A stretch of DNA of 64,000 nt. It comes from Porcincola intestinalis (GTDB taxonomy: Bacteria > Bacillota > Clostridia > Lachnospirales > Lachnospiraceae). The stretch is taken from the NCBI RefSeq assembly GCF_009696445.1, contig NZ_VULZ01000002.1, positions 186,001 to 250,000 of the forward strand, read 5' to 3'. The notes below the pieces were generated by a model, which did not search any database, was not told the DNA's origin, and saw only the letters and a list, made by a program, of their open reading frames with translations. Made by a program: the position numbers and the translations under genes. This document shows positions 41,237 to 48,614 of the stretch, piece after piece; within the stretch, counting starts at the first letter, position 1; each line of letters opens with the position of its first letter.

Positions 41237-42017
41237 GCTCAAGTACCTCCTTTGTCAGGCTTGCGAAACTGTCTGCTGCTTTGCATTTCGGCGCATACCG
41301 GAAGATGCTGATGCCTTCTGAGCTCGCCTCCTGGATCTTGACGGAGAACGGAATAAAGGTCTGCAGCACGCCGATCTCTTCGTTCATTCCGTAGCTCTCC
41401 CACAGCATGGCGGTGATATCTTTGGCGTAGTTGGTCCGGTAGTCCACCATGGTGATCAGGATCCCTTCGATCTCCAGCTGTTTGTTCAGCCGTTTCTTCA
41501 CAACGGAGATGGTCTTCAGCAGCATCTGCAGGCCCTTAACCGGGAGGTATGAACTCTGGACCGGAACAAGAACCCTGTCAGCCGCGACCAGCGCATTGAT
41601 CGTCATCACGCCAAGCGACGGCATGCAGTCGATCAGGATATAATCAAACCGGTCACGGATCATTTCGATATATTCCTTCAGGATCATTTCTCGGCTCATG
41701 GTGTTGGCCAGGGATACTTCTATGCCGGAGAGTTCCATGTTCGCCGGGATCAGTTCGATCCCTTCCTGGTGATGAAGCATCCCGTAGTTCTCCGGCATGT
41801 CATTTTCTTCGATGATATTTGTCATGATGGTGGCCAGCGTGACCGGCAGTTCGTCCGGATCCGGATAGCCCAGGCTGATAGTCAGGCTGCCCTGAGGATC
41901 CGCATCGATCAGGGCGACTCTCTTGCCTTCCATTGCTAAACCCACCCCGAGATTCAGTGTTACCGAGGTCTTGGAGCAGCCCCCTTTCTGGTTACAGATT
42001 GCGTAAACCTTGCACAT
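41226..42017 (-). CDS. parA: ParA-family ATPase
   Basis: A 263-residue ParA/Soj-type ATPase. Deviant Walker A 'NQKGGCSKTSVTLNLGVGLA' near residue 10, 'VALIDADPQGSLTISLGY' (A'), and Walker B 'DYILIDCMPSLGVMTINAL'. It acts with ParB to partition or position the ICE's circular form. GGGGGAATGATCT leads to the ATG. First of the parA-parB-repA set. Confidence 0.92.
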   Translation of the reverse strand: MCKVYAICNQKGGCSKTSVTLNLGVGLAMEGKRVALIDADPQGSLTISLGYPDPDELPVTLATIMTNIIEENDMPENYGMLHHQEGIELIPANMELSGIEVSLANTMSREMILKEYIEMIRDRFDYILIDCMPSLGVMTINALVAADRVLVPVQSSYLPVKGLQMLLKTISVVKKRLNKQLEIEGILITMVDYRTNYAKDITAMLWESYGMNEEIGVLQTFIPFSVKIQEASSEGISIFRYAPKCKAADSFASLTKEVLEHEH

Positions 42018-42020
42018 AGA

Positions 42021-42299
42021 TCATTCCCCCGTTCTGTGTATTCCTTCTTCTCCTTCATCTGGTTCTGCCGTTTCTATCAGCATGATCCGCCTCAGATACG
42101 CCTCAAAAATCGTTCTGCGAACCCGCACCATCTTGCCGATCTTGTACACGGCGCCGGCTTCTCTGGCTAACCGTACTACGGGCTTTTCATTAAGCCCGTA
42201 GTATTCCATTGCCTCCCTGAACGTAATAAAGTCTCTGTGAAGCATCTCCACATCAACATCATCAATCTGATCTGAAAACTTCCATATACAGCCGCTCAT
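42021..42299 (-). CDS. DUF6462-like excisionase-type protein 2
   Basis: A 92-residue protein with a MerR/excisionase-like helix-turn-helix: 'FITFREAMEYYGLNEKPVVR', 'LAREAGAVYKIGKMVRVRRT', 'IFEAYLRRIML'. It is a distant copy of the protein encoded just upstream. Such small proteins stand at the start of the ICE replication operon and may control excision or transcription. GGAGG precedes the ATG. Confidence 0.65.
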   Translation of the reverse strand: MSGCIWKFSDQIDDVDVEMLHRDFITFREAMEYYGLNEKPVVRLAREAGAVYKIGKMVRVRRTIFEAYLRRIMLIETAEPDEGEEGIHRTGE

Positions 42300-42304
42300 A
42301 TCGC

Positions 42305-42598
42305 TTACCTCCGTCCGCGCTTCAATGTGCTTTCCTCTCTGAACTGTTCCAGAAAACTGTCAAAGATGTCCCGTTTGATCAGGACTGTTCCATCCATCCG
42401 GAAGATCGCACCCGCCTTTCCGGCAAGCTCCAGCAGTTTCTTGTGAGACATGCTGTAGATGATCTCTGCCTCCTTGTACCGGAGATATTGTCTCCGAAGC
42501 TTCCTAGCTCCTTCGCGGATTTCCGAGCGGTGCTCCAGATCGTAATATTCTTTTTCAGAAGCGATTGGCTGATAGGTGTACTCCTTCCCAGTCTCCAT
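42305..42598 (-). CDS. DUF6462-like excisionase-type protein 1
   Basis: A 97-residue protein with the same plan as the next: 'YLRYKEAEIIYSMSHKKLLE', 'LAGKAGAIFRMDGTVLIKRD', 'IFDSFLEQFRE'. The KxGAI-x-R-x(4)-VR/KR core is shared. Likely DNA-binding, possibly excisionase-like. AAAGGAG precedes the ATG. It is the first gene of the ICE at its right end, about 270 bases from the truncated ferritin gene. Confidence 0.65.
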   Translation of the reverse strand: METGKEYTYQPIASEKEYYDLEHRSEIREGARKLRRQYLRYKEAEIIYSMSHKKLLELAGKAGAIFRMDGTVLIKRDIFDSFLEQFREESTLKRGRR

Positions 42599-42676
42599 GC
42601 GTTTCTCCTTTCAGATCCTCGTCAACAGCTGCAATACAGATCAGACAATGATTTCCGCTTTCCTTTGCATGCAAAA

Positions 42677-42713
42677 AGGCACCTTTCAGGATATATTTCC
42701 TGAAGGGTGCCTC
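42677..42713 (-). terminator. Terminator at the ICE right end
   Basis: On the minus strand AGGCACC...TTCAGGA pairs with TCCTGAA...GGTGCCT, followed by TTTTTGC. It would stop transcription coming from the chromosome side before it enters the replication operon. Confidence 0.75.
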
Positions 42714-42719
42714 TGTCAG

Positions 42720-42876
42720 CACATAGGTGCTTCTTAGGTCTCAATTGCTGTGACAATTCATCATCGTTCATTCCTGAACGTAATGAGTTGCGATATTGTT
42801 GTCAATTTGTTGTCAACGCTCTTTTTCAAGCCCGGAAACCCGCGTGGTTGCGGCATTTATTCCTTGATGCTTTTCA
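42720..42876. other. Probable ICE right end / attachment region
   Basis: No gene is visible here. The region holds two TTGTTGTCAA direct copies (about 42797-42815), CGTTCATTCCTGAACG (palindromic) at about 42768-42783, and a GC-rich GGAAACCCGCGTGGTTGCGG segment beside the broken ferritin gene. Clusters of short repeats next to a truncated chromosomal gene are what an integrase-binding end looks like. The exact core cannot be set because the left end is outside the window. Confidence 0.45.
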
Positions 42877-43225
42877 TCGTGGGGAAATCATTGACATCCT
42901 GTGCAGCCTTATATATGGTGTTGATCAGGCTTGTGACATACTGCTCATGCTTCAGGCCCTCATGCAGCGGATCCTCCGGGCTGGAATAGCTTTTATCCGG
43001 CTTGTCAACCGCCTCGAATACCACCCGTTCTCCGTTATTCTGAAGATAGGTTCTCATCAGCATCGCATGATCGCGCTCTTCCTGCGCCTGAATATCGTAC
43101 CAGTGCGCAAAGCCATCGAGCCCCTCATCATAAAAATAATTTGCGAAGTCCAGATACAGATATGCAGAATAAAATTCCTTGTTGATCTGCGTATTGATCA
43201 GGTCCCTGACTCTCGAATTCAGCAT
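42857..43225 (-). pseudogene. Ferritin, C-terminus cut at the ICE end
   Basis: A 122-residue frame. It starts 'MLNSRVRDLINTQINKEFYS' and has ferroxidase residues ('EFYSAYLYLDFANYFYDEGL', 'EERDHAMLM') of FtnA-type ferritins, but stops after 'DFPTMKSIKE', where the family runs about 45 residues further to the fourth and fifth helices. The foreign end begins about 42872-42876. Without helix D the 24-mer cage should not form. GGGAGG precedes the ATG at 43225. ICE insertion is the simplest cause. Confidence 0.8.
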
Positions 43226-43288
43226 TGTAATACCTCCCTTATACAGTCTGTAAATGAATATACTCATCTTTTATGAAGGTTCTGTGTA

Positions 43289-43528
43289 TTATATCAGATC
43301 CCCCAGGATATCGATCGCATCGTCCAGCGCATCCATGGCCTCATCCACATCCTCTGTGCTCTGGTCCTTGTCATCCATCTCATCCGTCAGCTGCGCCAGC
43401 ATGTCCTTTGCTTCCTCAATTTTGGATAGAATTCCGCAAAGCTCCTCACTGTACTCTTCCATGGCTCTGTCCTCCTGGCCAGCCCTGTCCATCATAGCCG
43501 ATTTGATCCCGATCACGGTGTTCACCAT
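43289..43528 (-). CDS. Small acidic helical protein (79 aa)
   Basis: Almost entirely Glu/Asp-rich helices ('DEAMDALDDAIDILGDLI' at the end), no cysteine knuckle or membrane part. GGGAGGTGGAGG leads directly to the ATG. It could be a small coiled-coil partner of an unknown complex. Not recognised. Confidence 0.5.
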   Translation of the reverse strand: MVNTVIGIKSAMMDRAGQEDRAMEEYSEELCGILSKIEEAKDMLAQLTDEMDDKDQSTEDVDEAMDALDDAIDILGDLI

Positions 43529-43595
43529 CCTCCACCTCCCTTCCGCTCACGAATCCGGGTTCTCTGCATTTTTCTATGCCATCGACGTTCCCGCA

Positions 43596-44300
43596 TCATT
43601 CGATCTTTGTCGATGCTGCCGCATAAAATGCCGGATAGGTTTCCTTCAGATACCGTACATTCCCGACCCAGTTCATAAGCAGAAGACGGAGAACCTTCTC
43701 AAAGTCCTGGTTGAAATGTCCGATATCCTGCTCTGAAAGGTCATCCCAGGATCCACGCAGACGAAATTCATCCATGAGATGGAACACGCCCCAGAGCATC
43801 TCGGAGAAGCATTCATGCTCGATGATCAGCGGATTGGATGCGATGACCAGAATATTGGTTTGGTTCGAACGGATGATCTGCTGAATTTTCGTATAACCGG
43901 CAGCATCAATGTGCACGTTCAGCTTCACATTCTCAAGCTGCCTTTGAATTGCCCTGACCGTCCCGGACTGCTCAGCGCCATTTTTCACGACCTCGTGTAC
44001 AAAATCGTCTGCATCGGTCCTCCGCAGAATTTCCCGGATCAGGAAAGCGCCGATTCCCGTGAAAAATGAACTTGTCAGCATCTTTGTCTTTTCGAGCCGC
44101 TCTTTCTTCTCACGTTCATCTACGAGTTCTCCGACCACCAGGGTTGCGATGGCGATGGTGACCGGCATAAATGCAAGATCCTGCAGAAGATAGAAAACCG
44201 TTGTCCGCTCATCATGAAAGATCAGAACCTGCAGAAGATAAATGGCTGCTGACAGGACAATGAGCGCCAGCACCACACGGCGGGTCGTTTTTCTGTCCAT
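43596..44300 (-). CDS. Hypothetical membrane protein with cytoplasmic domain
   Basis: A 234-residue protein with two membrane segments near the start (about 10-28 and 37-60), a charged coiled-coil stretch ('DEREKKERLEKTK') and a cytoplasmic alpha/beta part containing 'NILVIASNPLIIEHECFSEM'. No family recognised. AGGAG precedes the ATG. The plan recalls small membrane sensors without a catalytic domain. Confidence 0.55.
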   Translation of the reverse strand: MDRKTTRRVVLALIVLSAAIYLLQVLIFHDERTTVFYLLQDLAFMPVTIAIATLVVGELVDEREKKERLEKTKMLTSSFFTGIGAFLIREILRRTDADDFVHEVVKNGAEQSGTVRAIQRQLENVKLNVHIDAAGYTKIQQIIRSNQTNILVIASNPLIIEHECFSEMLWGVFHLMDEFRLRGSWDDLSEQDIGHFNQDFEKVLRLLLMNWVGNVRYLKETYPAFYAAASTKIE

Positions 44301-44511
44301 GAAGGACTCCTCTCTGTATATCTGAAACTGCTTTTCACACTGCTGCCATCATTTTATCCTGAGCCTGACGGTTATTCAAGGAGCACAGCCGGCGAAAATA
44401 CAGTCCGGCATCTTCTGCCGCTTCGTACAAAATGAGCTGGAAAAAGCGGCTGCCTTCCCTCCTCTTGTGAGGCTGGAACACCGCCGCTGTGTGAAGCGTC
44501 TTTCAGATTGG

Positions 44512-44934
44512 TCAGACGATCTCCCTTCCGAGTCTTTCACACTCCGCAAGAATATCATCCGTGATCTCACCGTCCGCGACGACACTTGCAGTCTCCAGGA
44601 TGATGCCTGCACCATGGATATCACGTTCCAGATGGATGATCCAGTTGTCATCCCCGTCCTTGTTTGTGAAAAGCGCAACCTTCTTTCCCTGAAGCTTCGG
44701 CTTAAGAGCGTTATACAGACGGCCAAACCTGCAGTTCAGCGCCTCTCCCTTCTTGATCATCGGCGTTCCGAGTGCAATCCCCGAGTAGGAAACCGCCATG
44801 TTGGTGTTGAACTCCTCGGCGGTGAACATATCAACCTTCCCGCCGGCGTCCTCTGCTCCCTTTGCGACCGCATCGGCCATATCCACGATGTCATCTCTGT
44901 CTCCGTCATACACGACTGCAATCTTGCCGTACAT
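44512..44934 (-). CDS. Flavodoxin-like protein
   Basis: A 140-residue flavodoxin-fold protein. 'KIAVVYDGDRDDIVDMADAV' is an atypical first loop (DGDRDD rather than SxTGNT), then 'IALGTPMIKKGEAL', 'GKKVALFTNKDGDDNWIIHL'. FMN binding is plausible but the phosphate loop is unusual. GAAAGGAAA precedes the ATG. The gap 44301-44511 holds no gene I can support. Confidence 0.6.
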   Translation of the reverse strand: MYGKIAVVYDGDRDDIVDMADAVAKGAEDAGGKVDMFTAEEFNTNMAVSYSGIALGTPMIKKGEALNCRFGRLYNALKPKLQGKKVALFTNKDGDDNWIIHLERDIHGAGIILETASVVADGEITDDILAECERLGREIV

Positions 44935-45063
44935 ATCTGATTTCCTTTCCTTTTCCTTCAGCCAGGTTTCTTATGCCCGCCATCATCATCCTCTGTTCGT
45001 ACCATATCACCGCACCAAACGGGTGTCAAATGCAGAAGTGGACCCAGGTACATCCATGCAGGC

Positions 45064-47505
45064 TCAGTTCCACTTCCGGAGCAGTGCCGACAGATCCAGC
45101 CCGCCGTTCTCCTGCCGGCTGCCCCTGCCCGTCCGTCTGTCCGGGCGCTGCCCGCCGCTCTTACCATCTGTATGCCTGTCACTTTGATGCTGTATCCCGG
45201 TCTTTACACCCCCGCGTCTTCCATTCTGGCGTTGTCTGCCGTTCTTGTCGTCTTCGCGGCGGCTGTCCAGACGCTGTTTATCCTGCTTATGGCTGCCGGA
45301 TGCAGCCCCATCCTGCTTCTTCCCATGAACCGCCGGTTCTCCGAGCTTCATCGACAGGGAAATCCGGTTCCGGCTCAGGTCCACGTCCAGCACCTTCACA
45401 TTCACAATGTCTCCGACTGAGACGACATCCAGCGGGGATTTGACAAAGCCATGGTCGCTCATCTGGGAGATGTGCACCAGACCGTCCTCGTGGACGCCGA
45501 TGTCGACAAATGCGCCAAAATCCACAATGTTCCGGACGGTGCCCTTGAGAATCATGCCCGGCTTCAGATCCTTCATATCCATGACATCCGATCTGAGGAC
45601 CGGTTTCGGCATATCAGAGCGGGGATCCCTTCCCGGCTTCTCCAGCTCCTTCGCGATATCTGCGAGTGTCTCTTTTCCGACACCGAATTGCTCCGCCAGC
45701 TTTCCGATGCCGCCCTCCGAGCGGATGCGGCTGTCAAGATCGCGGATCTGACCCTTCTCGACGTCCTCCTTGGAATATCCGAATTCCTTCAGCAGCCTGG
45801 CTGCCGCCTCATAGGACTCCGGATGTACCCCGGTCATGTCGAGCGGATTCTGACCGCCCCGGATCCGCAGGAAGCCTGCGCACTGCTCGAAGGCCTTCGG
45901 ACCGAGCCCGGATACCTTTAGGAGCTGCTTTCTGTCCTCGAACTTCCCGTTCTCCTCCCGGTAGCTGACAATCGACTTTGCCGTCTTTTTGGTGATGCCG
46001 GACACGTACAGCAGCAGCGGCCAGGATGCTGTGTTCAGGTCGACGCCAACCTCATTGACACAGTCCTCGACCACACCTTCCAGCTTTCCGCCCAGCTTTT
46101 TCTGATCACAATCATGCTGGTACTGGCCGACTCCGATCGACTTCGGGTCAATCTTGACGAGCTCCGCCAGCGGATCCTGAAGCCGTCTGGCGATGGAGGC
46201 CGCACTCCTCTGTCCGACATCGAACGTGGGAAATTCCTCCGTCGCCAGCTCGCTTGCCGAGTACACCGACGCCCCTGCCTCGCTGACAATCGCATAGTGC
46301 ACCTGCTCCGGCACCTCCGCGATGATCTCCGCGATAATCTTCTCCGACTCCCTGGAGGCTGTTCCATTTCCACAGGATATGAGCGTCACATGATATTTTG
46401 AGATGAGTTCTTCAACCTTCTTCTTCGCTGCCGCAATCTTTGCCGGAGTCGTCGGCTCCGTCGGATAGACGACGGTCGTGTCAAGCACCTTGCCGGTTTC
46501 GTCGACAACCGCCAGCTTGCACCCTGTCCGGAATGCCGGATCCCAGCCAAGCACAGTCTGCCCCGCAATCGGCGGCTGCATGAGAAGCTGGCGGAGATTC
46601 TTCCCGAAGACATCGATCGCTCCGTCCTCTGCCTGCGCTGTCAGGCCGCCGCGCACCTCGCGCTCAATCGCAGGCTCAATCAGCCGGCTGTAGGCATCCT
46701 CACAGACTTGCTCCAGAAACTTTGCCGCCGGCGCATCCGGCCGGGTGATGACAGCATGCCGGATGACACCCAGGATCTGATCCTCCGGAGCCTGAAGTGA
46801 GACGGTCAGAACCTTCTCCTTCTCCCCGCGGTTCAGCGCCAGAATCTGGTGTCCCTTCAGCGCAGATACCTTTCCCTGAAAATGAAAATACTGTGCATAC
46901 ACGGACTGCGGATCGTCCTGGTTCTTTTTCACTTCCGATGTGAGTATCCCCTCCGCCGTCGTAATCTCGCGGATTCTGGTCCTCAGATCTGCCCGATCCG
47001 AAATGTTCTCTGCGATGATGTCCCCTGCACCGGAAAGAGCCTCCTCCACCGACGCCACGCCCTTTTCTGAATCGACGTATGGCGATGCAAGATTCTCAGG
47101 CGTGTCATCCGTCTCCTGCTTCAGCAGGATATCCGCAAGCGGCTGGAGCCCTTTCTCCGCCGCGATGGTCGCGCGGGTTCTGCGCTTTGGCTTGTACGGT
47201 CTGTACAGATCCTCCAGCTCGACCATCGTCAGTGCTGCTTCGATCTGCGTTTTCAACGCTTCCGTCAGCTTTCCCTGCTCCTCGATGGAGGAAAGAACCG
47301 TCGCCTTCCTGTCCTCGAGCGAGCGGAGATAGGTCAGCCGCTCATCCAGCCTGCGCAGCTGCTCGTCATTCAGAGAGCCATGCATCTCCTTGCGGTATCT
47401 GGCGATAAACGGAATGGTGTTTCCCTCGTCAATCAGTTTCACGACCGCCTCTACCTGCCAGAGGCCGATGCCCAGTTCCTTCGATATGGTTTCGTTGATG
47501 TTCAA
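45064..47505 (-). CDS. tex: Tex-family RNA-binding transcription accessory protein
   Basis: An 813-residue Tex protein. N-terminal helical Tex part ('IPFIARYRKEMHGSLNDEQL'), YqgF-like domain ('LGWDPAFRTGCKLAVVDETG'), helix-hairpin-helix ('LKVSGLGPKAFEQCAGFLRI'), and S1 domain (about 650-720: 'GMILKGTVRNIVDFGAFVDI'). A long basic Gln/Arg/Gly-rich tail follows (about 725-800), longer than usual, probably for RNA binding. Tex binds RNA and affects transcription and stress tolerance. The start is TTG with AGGAG before it. Confidence 0.95.
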   Translation of the reverse strand: MNINETISKELGIGLWQVEAVVKLIDEGNTIPFIARYRKEMHGSLNDEQLRRLDERLTYLRSLEDRKATVLSSIEEQGKLTEALKTQIEAALTMVELEDLYRPYKPKRRTRATIAAEKGLQPLADILLKQETDDTPENLASPYVDSEKGVASVEEALSGAGDIIAENISDRADLRTRIREITTAEGILTSEVKKNQDDPQSVYAQYFHFQGKVSALKGHQILALNRGEKEKVLTVSLQAPEDQILGVIRHAVITRPDAPAAKFLEQVCEDAYSRLIEPAIEREVRGGLTAQAEDGAIDVFGKNLRQLLMQPPIAGQTVLGWDPAFRTGCKLAVVDETGKVLDTTVVYPTEPTTPAKIAAAKKKVEELISKYHVTLISCGNGTASRESEKIIAEIIAEVPEQVHYAIVSEAGASVYSASELATEEFPTFDVGQRSAASIARRLQDPLAELVKIDPKSIGVGQYQHDCDQKKLGGKLEGVVEDCVNEVGVDLNTASWPLLLYVSGITKKTAKSIVSYREENGKFEDRKQLLKVSGLGPKAFEQCAGFLRIRGGQNPLDMTGVHPESYEAAARLLKEFGYSKEDVEKGQIRDLDSRIRSEGGIGKLAEQFGVGKETLADIAKELEKPGRDPRSDMPKPVLRSDVMDMKDLKPGMILKGTVRNIVDFGAFVDIGVHEDGLVHISQMSDHGFVKSPLDVVSVGDIVNVKVLDVDLSRNRISLSMKLGEPAVHGKKQDGAASGSHKQDKQRLDSRREDDKNGRQRQNGRRGGVKTGIQHQSDRHTDGKSGGQRPDRRTGRGSRQENGGLDLSALLRKWN

Positions 47506-47573
47506 CTTCTCTCTCCTGACCTGTCAGCCGGTGCCTGAATCCGCAGCGGCTGTACTTCTGCAACAAATTATTC

Positions 47574-48398
47574 TCACTTCAGATATGTTTTCTTGATCCA
47601 GCCAGACAAAACCTTCCCGGCGTTGTCTGTGAAAAGCACCGGAATCCAGCCGTCCTTCTCCTTCCGGTCGGTATCCTCCGTCACCTGACGGCCGCCGGGG
47701 ATCGTCGTCAGCGCTTCTCCGTCGGTGGATGGCTCTGATCTGAGCCGGACATTTGTTGTCGTTGTATAAACAGTCCCCGCAGTTTCACTTTCCGCTGGCT
47801 CCGTCTGCCCGGCCTGGTCTGCTTCTGTGCTTTCTTCCGTTTCCTGCGCCCCTGCGGCTGCGCCACTCTCCGGGCCTTCCCCCTTCGCAGCCTCCGTCTG
47901 GCTTCCATCTGTCAGGGCTTCCACATCAAGCCCGTCCAGATTTTCCTCCCGGTAGAGCTTCTCATAGGCATCCTCGTAGCCCTCCGACTCCACCCGGGCA
48001 ATCAGATCCTGGTTGAAGAAATAGAGGGTCCCGCCCATGTATCCGTCCGGATAGAGACAGGCGCAGTAGTCATAGTAGCAGCTGTCGCTGTCGTTGAGAA
48101 CCGCACGGCCGAGCACCATAAAGCTTCGTTTATATCCCCTGACCTTCACAACCGATCCGATGGGCAGCCACTCATCGGCAGGAATCCCGTGCTCCTGTTC
48201 CGATATCGCCACCTTGCCGGCCTCCGACATCGCTTCTTCTGTCATCCCCGCCTGAACTTCCGCATCGTTCGAGGCTTCTGTTCCTGCCGGGGCTGTCGTT
48301 CCTTCCCCCGCGTATACCGCCGCGCTGCCCGCAAGCACGCCTGCTGCCAGGACAGCGGCTGCCATTCTGTGTCTTATATCTGAATCTCTGCGTCTCAT
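47574..48398 (-). CDS. Exported DUF4176 + SH3 protein
   Basis: A 274-residue protein. Signal peptide (1-30), an N-terminal part matching DUF4176 ('LPIGSVVKVRGYKRSFMVLG', 'YYDYCACLYPDGYMGGTLYF', 'FNQDLIARVESEGYEDA'), a Gly/Glu-rich linker, and a C-terminal bacterial SH3 domain ('TTNVRLRSEPSTDGEALTTI'). DUF4176 is usually intracellular and linked to type VII secretion; export with an SH3 wall-binding module is unusual. I start at the ATG at 48398, which has AGGAG at good distance. Confidence 0.75.
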   Translation of the reverse strand: MRRRDSDIRHRMAAAVLAAGVLAGSAAVYAGEGTTAPAGTEASNDAEVQAGMTEEAMSEAGKVAISEQEHGIPADEWLPIGSVVKVRGYKRSFMVLGRAVLNDSDSCYYDYCACLYPDGYMGGTLYFFNQDLIARVESEGYEDAYEKLYREENLDGLDVEALTDGSQTEAAKGEGPESGAAAGAQETEESTEADQAGQTEPAESETAGTVYTTTTNVRLRSEPSTDGEALTTIPGGRQVTEDTDRKEKDGWIPVLFTDNAGKVLSGWIKKTYLK

Positions 48399-48493
48399 AT
48401 TCATCTCCTGCCGGTATTTCCGCCTGATCTCACCTCAATACTTCCATAACAGCTGTATGGTAACACCTCCCGAAAAGGTGCGTCAAACAAGAA

Positions 48494-48543
48494 AATGAGC
48501 CATTGAGGCCGCCTCATCTGGCGCGGGCTTTCAATGGCTCATT
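48494..48543 (-). terminator. copA terminator
   Basis: AATGAGCCATTGA (48494-48506) and TCAATGGCTCATT (48531-48543) are perfect inverted copies; the loop has further GC pairing. T-rich sequence (TTCTTGTTTG) follows on the minus strand. It closes the copper pump transcript. Confidence 0.75.
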
Positions 48544-48614
48544 TCGATATATGGATATGTAGAATTTCGACGGTTCAGTACCGGGACTGACGCTCACTCG
48601 GGATTGACGCACGC

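Noticed and set aside
44341-44511. Frames antisense and adjacent to the flavodoxin-like gene
   Set aside because: They have no family match or ribosome site and overlap the real gene.
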